NCBI GenBank assembly: GCA_021613375.1
Contig: CM038719.1
Coordinates: 33,580,747-33,644,746, forward strand
Source: Megaleporinus macrocephalus
Lineage: Eukaryota > Chordata > Actinopteri > Characiformes > Anostomidae
DNA length: 64,000 nucleotides
Direction of reading: 5' to 3'
Shown here: one piece after another, positions 34,640 to 47,039 of the stretch
Position numbering within the stretch: the stretch's first letter is position 1
Layout of the letters: each line of letters starts with the position of its first letter
Program-made: the position numbers and the translations under genes
The notes under the pieces: model-generated
The model's input: only the letters and a program-made list of their open reading frames with translations
Told to the model about the DNA's origin: nothing
Databases searched by the model: none

Positions 34640-35379
34640 ACCTTTGTGTCAAACTAGGAGGAAAGTGATTAGTGACTGCTCATCTAAACTGCTCTAGGAA
34701 CAGAGCTGCCCATCCTCAATATGTTCCTAGTATAAAGTTCCTTCTTATGTCAAAGAAAACCAATTTCAGAAGCTCACAGGAGAGTTGCAGCATTTGTTTA
34801 CTTTAATAAGTTGAGGCCGCAGTAAATAAGATGCGGTCACTGCTGCATTAGCTTGCGGTCATGGGCATCATATCTAGGGCTCACAGTTATAAGACAGCAA
34901 TAGGCTTGTTAAGTTGAGTGCGGTCAAGTCTTTACCGTGGTGGCTATACATTACATATGATATGATTTGTTTTTCTTAAGAGAAAACAAGAAAAATATAA
35001 TTGCTATTGTTATACAATCTTGTTACTTTATTAAACGTAACTATTACACCATTTGTATTGATCCATTTGTCATGAACTGTTCACCCAACATAGAGGACTA
35101 TTGGCATTCTTAAACGGAAAAACAAACATAAGACTATAGTGGAGGATCCACTGTAATATCCTTATTAACCTTTAACAGGGCATTAATTAACTGGCTACCA
35201 ATTACTACTATATACTGCAATAATTACGTATTTGTTTCCAGATTTTTTATTTTTGTTAAGGTTTTATAACCTTGTGTACATCACTCATCTCTTTCTTTTT
35301 GATCAATAACTAATAACCTTTTTGATCAATACCTATTAAGTATACATCACTCACTAATGTGGTAATAAGCAGACATAGT
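34640..35379. other. AT-rich intronic DNA
   Basis: No exon, RNA gene or clear element recognised. Confidence 0.4.
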
Positions 35380-36330
35380 AATAAGTTAATAAGCAGCTAT
35401 TTTTAAAAATGCTAGTTTTACCCACTATTTGCTCAATTAGGTGGTACAGGCATAATAAAGCAGCTACTCAAGCAGCTATTGACTTAAATAGCAAGTTAGC
35501 TGCTATTGGCTTTTTAAGGCTGACCAAGATCTTACAACAGACCTCAAAATATCTTAATTAAAAGTGCTTTACAAAAAACTTAATGCACTGTAGTTATTGC
35601 TTTGTAAAGTAGTAATAAGCAGCTACTCAAGCAGCTATTGGCTTTTTAAGGCTGACCAAGATCTTACGACAGACCTCAAAATATCTTAATTAAAAGTGCT
35701 TTAAAAAAACTTAGTGCACTGCAGTTATTGCTTAATAAAGGAGTAATAAGCCGCTACTTAAGCAGCTATTGACTTAAATAGCAAGTTAGCTGCTATTGGC
35801 TTTTAAGGCTGACCAAGATCTTACGACAGACCTCAAAATATCTTAATTAAAAGTGCTTTTAAAAAACTTAATGCACTGCAGTTATTGCTTAATAAAGGAG
35901 TAATAAGCAGCTAATGGCTTTTTCAGGATAACCTAGCTCCTAAACAGGACACCTCATATAATACTTAAATAAAATAATACTTTGGAAATGCATAATTCAC
36001 TGTAGTTATTGCTTAATAAAGTAGTAATAAGCAGCTACTCAAGCAGCTATTGGCTTTTTAAGGCTGAGCAAGATCTTACGACAGACCTCAAAATATCTTA
36101 ATTAAAAGTGCTTTAAAAAATCTTAATACAATGTAGTTATTGCTTAATAAAGTAGTAATAAGCAGCTAATGGCTTTTTAAGGATAACCTAGCTCCTAAGC
36201 AGGACACCTCATATAATACTTCAATAAAATAACACTTTGGAAATGCATAATACACTGTAGCTATTGCTTAATAAAGTAGTAATAAACTGCCTGCTAGTGA
36301 CATTACAAAGGTTTTACAACGTCCACTTGT
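35380..36330. repeat. Tandem array of ~115-165 bp units
   Basis: Blocks 'taataagcagctactcaagc', 'ctattggctttttaaggctg', 'accaagatcttacgacagac', 'ctcaaaatatcttaattaaa' and 'cactgcagttattgcttaat' recur. The 'aaggctga' core lies at about 35516, 35648, 35815 and 36060. A second variant type ('ggataacctagctcctaa') alternates at about 35925 and 36180, so two monomer classes are interleaved. Confidence 0.9.
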
Positions 36331-37079
36331 ACTGAAGGGGGAAAAAGTGAGGTTACAATACGACAGCTACTTTATGATGACTTGTTGCTGCACTACATCG
36401 TCCTTTCTCTCCTTCCTACATTATTAGATGGACACCTTACGTTCACCCTCTTTCTTCAGTACAGTCATTTCTTAAACCGTCAGCTCCCCTTAGATGTCTC
36501 TTTCTTCTGTCATTTTACATCCTCCCCCTCTCTCTTTAATGAGTGTCTGTATGATGCTTTAGACAGACTGTGTAAGGCTCGTGCTGACCGAGTGAAGAAT
36601 GGCCTTTACTAGAATGACAGATGGCGAAGGAATGTTCCTTGAAAACTTCTATAATGATCCTGCAGGATTCTCACGGTAGCCCAGCTGTCCGGATCGCTGG
36701 GGCGGGCTCATTAAGTGGGTGTGAGGGTGTGAGGGAGTGTCTTGACAGCGCAGGCCATTTACCCAGGACCTTTTTTTTGTCCAAAGATGTTGGATAGGAA
36801 CGTATATAATCAGCCTGTCTGTGAAACACTAATTGCATGGACGTAAAGCCAGTCAGGCTGACATTTGCTGCATTATGCTGCATCATATCTAACGCAGTGT
36901 CTGCGGCACTTTCATACACTTTCACGTCTCATTTAAGTCAATTAAGCAATTCTTTAACTCATAAATAAGCAATGTGCGGAAGTGTTAGCGCTACCTCAGG
37001 ATGGATTTCTACAGGGTGTATCCATGTTTAAGGTGTAACAGAAAATTAAAGAAAAGACAATGTAGTCCATTGTTACCCC
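36331..37079. other. Repeat-poor spacer
   Basis: No exon recognised. The ORF at 36382-36612 has no family resemblance. Confidence 0.4.
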
Positions 37080-37325
37080 TCCTCACCCTGTTAGACACTT
37101 CTACCTTGGGAGTCTACCTTGTGCAGTCAGAGACGATAGCTCATCTGTTGCTGCACAGTTTAAGCTCCTCTACTGCTGGTCACAATGCAGCATTCACAGG
37201 ACACTAGTGGAAGGGTAGTTTTGGTTGATGGAAGATCCACTCACACCAGTCATGGCAGTGCTGAAAATGATCCACCATCCAAACAATACCTGCTTTTGGG
37301 GGTGCTGACCATTGGAAAAAAGCAG
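37080..37325. repeat. Common fish 'gacacttctaccttg' repeat fragment
   Basis: Contains 'gacacttctaccttggg', 'cagagacgatagctcatctg', 'gttttggttgatgg', 'gatccactcacaccagtcat' and 'gaaaatgatccaccatccaa', the block order of the repeat also seen at 14860-15065. It abuts the second 24-bp array. Confidence 0.65.
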
Positions 37326-37336
37326 GCTACCAAAGC

Positions 37337-38575
37337 ATGACAGGTAGTTTTACTAAAGGTTTGGCTGGTAGTGTACGAAAACATTTGGCTGGTAGTGATC
37401 TAAAACGTTTGGCTGGTAGTGTTCTAAAACGTTTGGCTGGTAGTGATCTAAAATGTTTGTCTGGTAGTGATCTAAAATGTGTGGCTGGTAGTGTACGAAA
37501 ACGTTTGACTGGTAGTGATCTAAAACGTTTGGCTGGTAGTGATCTAAAACGTTTGGCTGGTAGTGTACTAAAATGTTTGGCTGGTAGTGTTCTAAAACGT
37601 TTGGCTGGTAGTGATCTAAAACGTTTGGCTGGTAGTGTTCTAAAACATTTGACTGGTAGTGTATCTAAAACGTTTGGCTGGTAGTGTTCTAAAACGTTTG
37701 TCTGGTAGTGATACTAAAACGTTTGTCTGGTAGTGTATCTAAAACGTTTTTCTGGTAGTGTATCTAAAACGTTTTTCTAGTAGTGTACTAAAACGTTTGG
37801 CTGGTAGTGTACTAAAACATTTGTCTGGTAGTGTACTAAAACGTTTTTCTGGTAGTGTACTAAAATGTTTTTCTGGTAGTGTACTAAAACGTTTGGCTGG
37901 TAGTGTATCTAAAACGTTTGGCTGGTAGTGTATCTAAAACGTTTTTCTGGCAGTTTACTAAAACGTTTTTCTGGTAGTGTACTAAAACATTTGACTGGTA
38001 GTGTATCTAAAACGTTTGGCTGGTAGTGTATCTAAAACGTTTTTCTGGTAGTGTACTAAAACATTTTCCTGGTACTGTACTAAAACGTTTGGCTGGTAGT
38101 GTACTAAAACGTTTGACTGGTAGTGTACTAAAACGTTTGGCTGGTAGTGTACTAAAACGTTTGGCTGGTACTGTACTAAAACGTTTGACTGGTAGTGTAT
38201 CTAAAACGTTTGACTGGTAGTGTACTAAAACGTTTGACTGGTAGTGTACTAAAGTGTTTGACTGGTAGTGTACTAAAACGTTTGACTGGTAGTGTACTAA
38301 AACGTTTGGCTGGTAGTGTACTAAAACGTTTGGCTGGTAGTGTACGAAAACGTTTGACTGGTAGTGTACTAAAACGTTTGGCTGGTAGTGTACTAAAACG
38401 TTTGACTGGTACTGTACTAAAACGTTTGGCTGGTAGTGTACTAAAACGTTTGGCTGGTAGTGTACTAAAGCGTTTGGCTGGTAGTGTACTAAAACGTTTG
38501 ACTGGTAGTGATCTAAAACGTGTGGCTGGTAGTGTTCTTAAACCTCTAACCGGTAGTTTTCTAAAATGGTTGACC
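37337..38575. repeat. 24-bp minisatellite, array 2 (about 51 copies)
   Basis: Same monomer and orientation as 33608-34605, more homogeneous, with sub-blocks dominated by ggctgg, tttctgg or gactgg variants and some 25-bp units (gtatct). Distal units are more diverged ('aacctctaaccggtag'). The two arrays are 2.7 kb apart with unrelated DNA between. Open frames across it (up to 139 codons) are artefacts. Confidence 0.97.
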
Positions 38576-38879
38576 TGTGTTGTATATTTAAATAGCTTAC
38601 CAAAATGGCAATAATAACATTGAAAGATTGTGTTTGCAGTTCTAAGCCTTTCAACACAACAGAATACAAACAGCTCTATGCTTTGTTTTGGCTGTAATTC
38701 TAAAGGTCAGCGGATCCACAGCTGCTGTCCTCAGAACCTCAGGAGAGATTAGCTGATGTCTCAATCACAGAAAACTAACAGAGATTGATTTTGCAACTAA
38801 AGAGCCTCAAACCTTTCAGAAGCACAATGATAGTGATAGTTCAGCTAACAATCATGTTTACACAATTTGCAGTCCCACT

Positions 38880-41000
38880 TTATATTGAGCTTCATTAGTA
38901 ATGCTCTAATTACACATTAACATTAACCACCTGTAATACCATAGCAATGGCCTAGCATCTTCTTAACAACCACCTGGGATTCTATAGTAATGGCCTACCG
39001 ACTTCTTAGCAACCACATATGATTATAAAGACATGATCTAGCAACTTTCTAGAGGGATAATATTGCAACACCTTAGCAACCATCTGGAATACCACAGCAA
39101 CTTCCTCTGCCACCACTGATTCCATATCAGTGGCCTACCATCAACTTAGCAACCACTTTGGATTGCATAATAATTGACTAGCAACATATTAGTGACACCT
39201 TAGTGGCCACTTAGAATACCATAGAAACTGCCTAGCAACAGCTTAGAAACCACCTGGGACTGCAAAATAATGGACTTGTAATTTCTTAGCCACTTCCTGG
39301 GGTAATACAGCAATGTCCTAGCAACCACCTGGAATAGCATAGCAACTGCCTCTTTGCAACCACCTAGGATTCCTTAACAGTGGCCTAGCAACATCTTAGC
39401 AACCACCTTGGATTGCATAACAATGCCCTAGGAACAGTTTAACAACATGTCACATGGCATGATAATAGACTAGCAATTTTTAGCAACTTATTAGCAACAT
39501 CTTAGGATAAAATAGCAACACCTTAGCTGTCTAGCAATGTCTTCACAGCCACCATATTTCGTAGTAATGTCTTAGCAACAGCTTAGCATCTACCTCACAT
39601 CACATAATAATGGATAAGCAAATTCTTAACAACTCCTTGGAATGATACAGCAATGCCCCAGCAACCACCTGGAATATCATAGCAACTGCCTAGAAATGTC
39701 TTTACAACCATCTTGGATTTCATTGTAGTGTCTTAGCAACAGCTTAGCAACCACTTCAGAATGCATAATATTGGACTAGTAACTTCTTAGCAACTTCCTG
39801 GAATAACACAGCAGTGCCCCAGCAACCACCTGGAATGTCATATCAACTGCGTAGCAATGTCTTCACAACCACCTTGGATTTCAAAGTAATGTCTTAGCAA
39901 CAGCTTAGCAACCACCTCAGGTTGCATAATAATGGATCAACAAATTCTTAACCTTCTGGAACGACACAGCAATGCCCCAGCAACTACCTGAAATAGCATA
40001 GCAACATCTTTGCAACCATCTTGAATTCCTTAACAATGACTTTGCAACTTCTTAGCAACTACCTTGGATTGTATAGCTATGGCCTAGGAACAGCTTAGCA
40101 ACATGTCAGATTGCATAATAATGGACTAGCAACTTTTTGCAACTTCTTAGTAACTTCTTGGGGTAATATAGCAACATCTATGCCAACACCTAGGCAGCTG
40201 CCTAGCAATGTCTTCACAACCACCTTGGATTTCATAGTAAGGTTTTAGCAACAGATTAGCACCTACTCAGATTGCATAAAAATGGATAAGCAACTTCTTA
40301 TAAACTTCTTGGAATGATACAGCAATGCCCCAGCAACCACCTGGAATATCATAGCAACTGACTAGCAATGTCCTCGCAGCCACCTTGGACTTCATAGTAA
40401 TGTCTTAGCAACAGATTAGCAACTACATCAGGTTGCATAATAATGGATCAACAACTTCTTGACAACTTCCTGGAATGACACAGCAATGCCCCAGCAACCA
40501 CCTGAAATATCATAGCAACTGCCTAGCAATGTCTTCGCAACCACCTTGGATTCCTTAACAATGACCTAGCAACATCTTAGCAACTACCTTGGATTCCATA
40601 GCAATGGCCTAGGAACAACTTAGCAACATGTCAAATAATAGTAATGTCTCAGCAACAGATTAGCACCTACCTCAGATTGCATAAAAATGGATAAGCAACT
40701 TTTTGGCAACTTCTTGGAATGACATAGCAATGCCTCAGCAACCACCTGGAATGTCATAGCAACTGCCTAGCAATGTCTTCGCAGCCACTCTGGATTTCAT
40801 AGTAATGTCTTAGCAACAGCTTAGCAATAATCTCAGATTGCATGATAAAGGATACGCAACTTCTTAGCAACCTCTTGGAATAACATAGCAATGCCCCAGC
40901 AACCACCTGGAATATCATAGCAACTGCCGAGCAGCATCATCACAACCAGCTGGGAATACTTTGCAATGTCAAGAAGTTGCTGAGAGGTTGCTAGGTCATT
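38880..41000. repeat. 'agcaaccacctgg' array, ~160-bp higher-order unit
   Basis: Sub-repeats of the form 'cttagcaaccacctgg', 'catagcaactgcctagcaat' and 'gtcttcacaaccaccttgga' build a unit of about 160 bp. The 'caatgcccc' marker lies at about 39651, 39812, 39970, 40323, 40483, 40728 and 40889, with spacings near 160 or its multiples except one of about 245. Reverse-complement units ('gttgctgagaggttgctagg') close the array at 40975-41000. This is a familiar fish 'TTGCTAGG' repeat type. Confidence 0.93.
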
Positions 41001-41379
41001 GCTAAGTTGAAGAGTTGAGTTTTTCACATTCACATCATAATCCAAGGCACTGACCAGGCACACCTGTGTGGCACAGCATATACACCCAGCATAAAGAATA
41101 AAAGAAAAAGCTGCAAAGAAAGGCTAAAACGAAGGAGAAAGCCAAAAAAAGAGAAGGCTAAACAAGAAAAGACAAAACTGAAAGAAAAGGAAACAGAAGA
41201 CAAAAAGTAAATTAGGAGGATAGAAAGAGTTCTAGTAATCAATCAGAGTGTTTGTTTTGTTTGTTTTCATTATCCTTTAATTGAACACAATTAATTGATT
41301 CCCTTTGTTTGAGTGTTCCGCTCCTCTATTGCACGACCTCAGTGGCTCAGTGACAGCGCAATGCTTTACAGTCACCCAA
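41001..41379. other. Spacer with an A-rich run
   Basis: A purine-rich stretch (41095-41225) of 'aaagaaaaag' type. No gene recognised. Confidence 0.4.
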
Positions 41380-41640
41380 CTTTGGGGGGTGGATCGAATC
41401 TGATATGGGTGACATCACAACAAGTCACATAAGCCCCACCTCTCCGTTTACATAAACCAATCAAATCTATTAAAAATACACAAAAAACCTTGACTATGCA
41501 CTTGGGTCCATCACCCCCACCACACAGAACACAGAAGACGCCCTTCATCACCCTCATTTTGACTGAGTTCTCTTTGAATTTTTTTTTTCTCAATCGTCGG
41601 ATTCATCCACTCAAGAAGAGGTCTGAAGCTCAGCCCATGC
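41380..41640. repeat. 520-bp dispersed element, fragment 3 (inverted)
   Basis: Read in reverse complement, 41545-41625 gives 'cttgagtggatgaatccgac' and 'ttcaaagagaactcagtcaa', matching 16510-16575. The rest is more diverged. Confidence 0.65.
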
Positions 41641-41892
41641 TATCAGATATCCCTCACTGTGTGTAATAGCACGTTTGTGTGTGTTGTATTATATTTAATA
41701 GCATTTTAGTGTGTTTGCTGTGAGAGAGGAGGCTGAGTAATTGTTAATGAGCGCGTCTGCTCTGGTGTTTATATGGGAGGCTGTGAGGGAATGGCCTGGT
41801 CAGGAGTAATACGAGGTTTAAGCCGAACTCCTCAGGCTTTAGCGTGACTCATCCTGCATCTCTGAGCTTTTTCTCCTCAGGCTGTATGACCT

Positions 41893-41904
<12 letters not shown>

Positions 41905-41932
<28 letters not shown>
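41905..41932. repeat. (CA)n microsatellite
   Basis: (CT)n then (CA)n. Confidence 0.95.
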
Positions 41933-42009
41933 CGCAGTGATGCTGTAGCAGCCTTGATGTCTCTCTTTCTTTCATTTTTTCACTTTATTCTCCTCAGTAT
42001 GGCTGATCA

Positions 42010-43930
42010 TTGATAGAGTCATTCACTAATCATTTAAAGACATATCACCGTATCGCCCCTTACACGTCCTGTACTGTATTACTGTCGGTCTTAATGACTG
42101 ATGATTATATAAACATTATAGAGCACTTTTTAAATGAATCCATGGAAGTCATAGCGCCCCCTACATTTTCTGATGTGTATTGCAATCTGTCTGAATAACT
42201 GAGTGAACAATTAAAACATAATAGAGCCCTTTTTAAAGTAAATCAGTCATATCGCCCCCTACACTTCCTGTAGTGTATTACAATCTTTTTAGAATGACTG
42301 AATTTAAATTAATCCATATAAGTCATATCGCCCCCTACCCTTCCTGTAGTGTATTGCAATCTGTGTGAATGACTATGTGGATTATATAAACATTATTGAG
42401 TACTTTTTACATTAATCTATAGAAGTCATATTGCCCCCTACACTTCATGTAGTGTATTACAGTCTGTTAGAATGACTATGTAGATCATATAAACATTATA
42501 GAGTGCTTTGTAAATTAATCTATATAAGTCATATCGCCCCCTACTCTTCGTGTAGTGTATTATTAACTGTGTTAATTACTGTATAGGTCATATAAACATT
42601 ATAGAGCGCTTTTTAAATTAATCCATATAAGTCATATCGCCCCCTAGATTTCCTGTAGTGTATTACTATCTGTGTGAATGAGTGTATAGATCATATAAAA
42701 ATTATAGAGCACATTTTAAATTAAGCCATATAAGTTATATCGCCTCCTACTCTTCCCGTAGTGTATTACAGTCTGTCAGCATGCCTGTGTAGATCATATA
42801 AACATTATAGAGTACTTTTTAATGTTAATCAGTAAAAGTTATATCACCCCCTACTCTTCTTGTAGTGTATTACAATCTGTCTGAATGACTGTGTAGGTCA
42901 TATAAACATTATAGAGTACTTTTTTAATGAATCAATAGCAGTCATATCGCCCCCTACTCTTCCTGTAGTGTATTACAGTCTGTCAGAATGACTGTATAGG
43001 TCATGGGTATTTAACACCAACACATCACACATATCGTTCAGTATATTTCAGTATATTTACTGTTTACATGCTGAACTGAAACAAGAGCTATATTTAAAAA
43101 AAACAATGCTTTTGAATCTTAAAGTGTTTATTTAAAGAGAAAGTAAATAAAACGTGGGTCTTCTTGTTAACTCAGCTTCACAGATTTACATGTTGGTTGT
43201 ACAGAGCGGTATTCTCCAAAACTAGACGAGCAGGTCCATTCCAGAACCGTTCCTGTTAAACAGTTTTCACTTTTGACTTCTGTTTTTAGGGCTCGTTATT
43301 CTTTCTGACTCGCTTTATTCTCCGGCTGCTGCTCCTCGCTTTGTACCTCGCTTGACTGCGCGCACCTCACGCCCTCATCTGATTGGCTGAGGAGTGCATT
43401 TGGTGATCTTACAGTGCATGCAATTGGTTTGTGAGTTCACTGCACCGTAAAGCCTGTATACCGTAAAGATGACAAAAGCTCCGCCACTTAAAATAAACAC
43501 AGTCTAAATTAAATAATTCTCAATAGTTTATCAGTTTGGGTCCGCATTGGATAACATCTGGGTTCGGATCCTGACTGCGGTTATTATTATTATATCATCA
43601 TAGATTATATCATTATAAATCATTATAGAGCACTTTTTAATGTTAATCAGGAAAAGATATATCACCCCCTACTCTTCCTGTAGTGTATTACAGTCTGTCA
43701 GAATGACTGAGTGAACCATAAAAACATTATAGAGTGTTTTTTAAATTAATCTGTGTAAGTCATGTTGCCCCCTACTCTTCCTGTAGGGTATAACAATCTG
43801 TTGGAATAAGTATGTAGATCATATAAACATTGTGGAGCGCTTTTTACATTAATCCTTATATCACATCACCCCCTACACTTCCTGTAATGTATTACAGTCT
43901 GTCAGAATGACTGTGTAAACCATAAAAACA
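42010..43930. repeat. 103-bp satellite-like array, interrupted
   Basis: Monomer of about 103 bp containing 'tcatatcgccccctac', 'cttcctgtagtgtattacaa', 'tctgt-gaatgactgtgta' and 'atcatataaacattatagag'. The 'cgccccct' core lies at about 42053, 42154, 42253, 42329, 42432, 42534, 42638, 42741, 42845 and 42948, and after the interruption at 43663, 43766 and 43867. One unit is short (76 bp). A transposon-like element interrupts it at 43005-43585. A lone diverged unit sits at 44565-44660. Confidence 0.95.
43005..43585. mobile_element. Element B, copy 2, inserted in the 103-bp array
   Basis: Inverted relative to 14055-14720. 'ccaacacatcacacat', 'cagtatatttcagtatattt', 'tttggtgatctta', 'gtttgggtccgcattggata' and 'acatctgggttcggatcctg' correspond in order. 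Array units stop at about 43000 and resume at about 43610, so the insertion came after the array had formed. Confidence 0.75.
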
Positions 43931-44564
43931 TGATAAAATGCTTTTTCCCCTCCCAAAAAAAAAATCCGTAAAAAAATCCACATCAATACTATCCGCTTCT
44001 TGGCCTGATTTTTGCAGCCTTTCTTCTGAGCGACGCTTGTTGCTGTTAAGGATGGCTGCTGTCGGAGCCTCTGTGACATTCAGTTCTCATTGAGAAAGCT
44101 ATGAGTTCCCGATCAGCCGTAGCTCGTTTGAGTAACATGTTGGAGGTTAAATATAGAATACGTCTGAGGCTCCGAGACAGACATGAATCAGCCTCAGAGT
44201 CTCTGTGATGTTTCTGCATATTCCCCACACCTTTGATTCATGAATTGAATGCTAATAGAGAAGAGCAACTGAGTGGGATGGCAGCATCTCTCTCTCTTGC
44301 TCCTTGCTCTTTCTCTCTCTCTCTCTCTCTTTTTCCTTTACTCTCCTACTCTCTTGGACTCCCTTTTTCTTTATACTCATATGTGTATATATATATTACT
44401 GCTTCCTTAAACCTCAGATAGGTCTTCTATAAGGTTGTGACATACCCGACTTCTGGTTGTCATCAGAAGGTCTGGTGCATTATGTTCCCCTGTTTTCAAA
44501 ACCCACCAACTTTGCCAGGGAAGAGTCATTCGATTTATATGCAAACACACCGAGCGCATTAGTG
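43931..44564. other. Spacer with a CT microsatellite
   Basis: A pyrimidine run at 44288-44335 and a short TA run near 44390. No gene recognised. Confidence 0.4.
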
Positions 44565-44660
44565 TGCAGGGAAGCGATATCGCCCCCTACACTTCTGGTG
44601 TATTAAAGTCTGTCAGAATAACTATGTAAATCACATGGAGAACATTATAGAGAACCACAT
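44565..44660. repeat. Isolated unit of the 103-bp repeat
   Basis: 'atatcgccccctacacttct' followed by 'gtctgtcagaataactatgt' and 'acattatagagaac' is one diverged monomer, about 640 bp beyond the main array. Confidence 0.85.
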
Positions 44661-44929
44661 ACTTTGGCAGGACAGTGTCGTTTGACTTATGGAACCAACC
44701 AACCACAGGGAACCAACCACAGTACTGTACAGTAGAAGAACCGAGTCAGTGTGCCGGCAGTTTGAAATCTGAGTTATCAAATGTTAAGAAAAGACTTTCT
44801 AAAGAAAGCTCTTCAAAAACTTTACAGATGCGATTTCACAAACTTTTCAGTGTGAATAGAGTCGAAGAGTCCCATGGCCTTGCTAACGTGGATTAACATT
44901 AGTCAAGCCACAAGTCAGGTGTCAAGACA

Positions 44930-46050
44930 GGTTAGTCAAGTCAGTGGGTGAAGGTGTGTTAAGGTTAAGTTAGGATCAATCACGAGTCAGTTAAGGGTGA
45001 GTTAGAATGAAGTCACAAGTCAGTTAAGGATGAGTTAAAATCAAGTCACGAGTAAGGTAAGGATGAGTTAGAATTAAGTCACGAGTCAGGAAAGGATGAG
45101 TTAGAATTAAGTCACGAGTCAGGTAAGGATGAGTTAGAATCAAGTCACGAGTCAGGTAAGGATGAGTTAGAATCAAGTCACGAGTCAGGTAAGGATGAGT
45201 TAGAATCAAGTCATGAGTCAGTTAAGGATGAGGGAGAATCAAGTCACGAGCCAGGCAAGGGTGAGTTAGAATAAAGTCACGAGTCAGGTAAGGATGAGTT
45301 AGAATCAAATTATGAGTCAGTTAAGCGTGAGTTAGATTGAAGTCACGAGTCAGGTAAGGGTGAGTTAGATTGAAGTCACGAGTCAGTTAAGGGTGAGTTA
45401 GAATCAAGTCACAAGCCAGGTAAGGGTGAGTTAGAATCAATTCATGAGTCAGGTAAGGGTGAGTTAGAATCAATTCATGAGTCAGGTAAGGGTGAGTTAG
45501 AATCAAGTCATGAGTCAGGTAAGGGTGAGTTAGGATCAAGTAATGAGTCAGTTAAGAATGAGTTAGAATCAAGTCACGACTCAGGTAAGGGTGAGTTAGA
45601 ATCAAGTCATGAGTTAGGTAAGAATGAGATCAAATTAATGAACTAGTCAGGTAAGAATGAGTTAGAATCAAAGCACGAGTTGAAGCATGGAATAGGTAAG
45701 AGTGAATCTGAGTAAAGGCACAAGTCAGTTAAGTAAGAATCTTAGTTGATATGTGAGATAATTAAGAGTGAATCCGAGTCAAGGTACAAATCAGTTTAGG
45801 AAGAATCTGAGTTGGGTTGTGAGACAATTAAGGGTGAATCCAAGTCAAGGCACAAGTCAGCTAAGGAAGGATTTGTGTTGAGATGTGAGACAATTAAGAG
45901 TGAATCCAAGTTGAGATGTGAGACAATTAAGAGTGAATCCGAGTTGAGGCAAAAGTCAGTTAATGTATAATCTAAGTTGAGGTCTAACACCATCAAGCGC
46001 AATCCAAGTCGAGGAACAAGTCAGTTAAGCAAGTGTAAAATATGGATGAG
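44930..46050. repeat. 33-bp minisatellite, decaying at its right end
   Basis: Monomer of 33 bp with 'aagtcacgagtcaggtaagg' then 'atgagttagaatc'. It is regular from about 45000 to 45620 and then shades into longer diverged units ('gacaattaagagtgaatccg') up to 46050. Since 33 is 11 codons, the minus strand shows an open LTHPYLTRDLI repeat that is not a gene. Confidence 0.95.
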
Positions 46051-47039
46051 TCAAGTTGAGGATGAAGTCGATTTGGACTCGAGTCTGCATCTCTGATGTG
46101 TGCACTGATGGCGTGATGGCCACCTTAGTTGGCCTGTGCTCTCTTTCTCTCCCTCATAGCTAAACAAATCCGCTCCTCTGTTTACTTGGCAACCGCTCAA
46201 GCTGAATAGTAGCTGAGAATGGAGCTGTTAGTAAGACGATGGCAGCGTGCGTGTGGGTGTGTTTCTGTACCAACAATGCACTCCTCGCATGTTTGTAATT
46301 ATCTCCACAGGAAGAATAACACAATAAGCAGCTGAAACGCCTCGGCTGCGCGACAACGCACACAACAAAGTGTGCGATCAAGCATGACGGTGGTCTGAGT
46401 GTAATCAGTCACTCAAACCGCAGTCACTGTCTCACAGCGATAGTTGGATGAAGTGGGGATGTTCTTCAGATGTTCTGCATAATTCAGTCGTTGAGATGTA
46501 AACAAAGTAATTCGGGGTGATTTGGTGGGAAACGCTGGGTGGGTTCGTTGGAGAGAGCCCTATCAACTCAGATTTCCTTACAACACAAAACATTTTATTT
46601 AGCTCTGAACCCATGTGAAGTTTTATATGGGATGTTGAAGGTACATAGAGGAACTTTTTGAAATAATAAAGAGCTTTCTTTGATTTATTGACCTAACAAT
46701 TGGATTTGCAATCTCTCAGACATCAGGCAGCGTGTTCAAGACCATTCATGTCATAACTTACTGTAAGGGAGCTTCTAGAGGTGGACGTCTGGTTCCCATC
46801 ACCATCACTGTAAACAATACCAGCTCTAGAACAAACCTTTTCATATTAAACTACTCTAAACAACTGTGTTTAACCATAATATTATGCAAACAAATACTTT
46901 TTAACCCAAATATGGTTGATGTTAGTGTCTTCAGTTTTCCCACTGGAGTGTAAAACAGTTGTAGCCATAAAAACTTCTGCAATTGGTTTATTCTTTTGTG
47001 CATGTGTATAGAGAACAGTGTCACAAACCATACTATTTA
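46051..47039. other. Repeat-poor spacer
   Basis: Balanced composition. The ORFs at 46160-46381 and 46432-46614 (minus) and 46732-46953 (plus) have no recognisable family. Confidence 0.4.

Noticed and set aside
33545..38614. Open frames with an 8-residue repeat (TGSVLKRL)
   Set aside because: The 24-bp monomer is divisible by three, so frames stay open by arithmetic. No signal peptide, no non-repeat domain, and the monomer looks transposon-end derived.
45024..46002. 11-residue repeat protein on the minus strand (LTHPYLTRDLI)
   Set aside because: Produced by the 33-bp minisatellite. The frame ends where the array loses its period.
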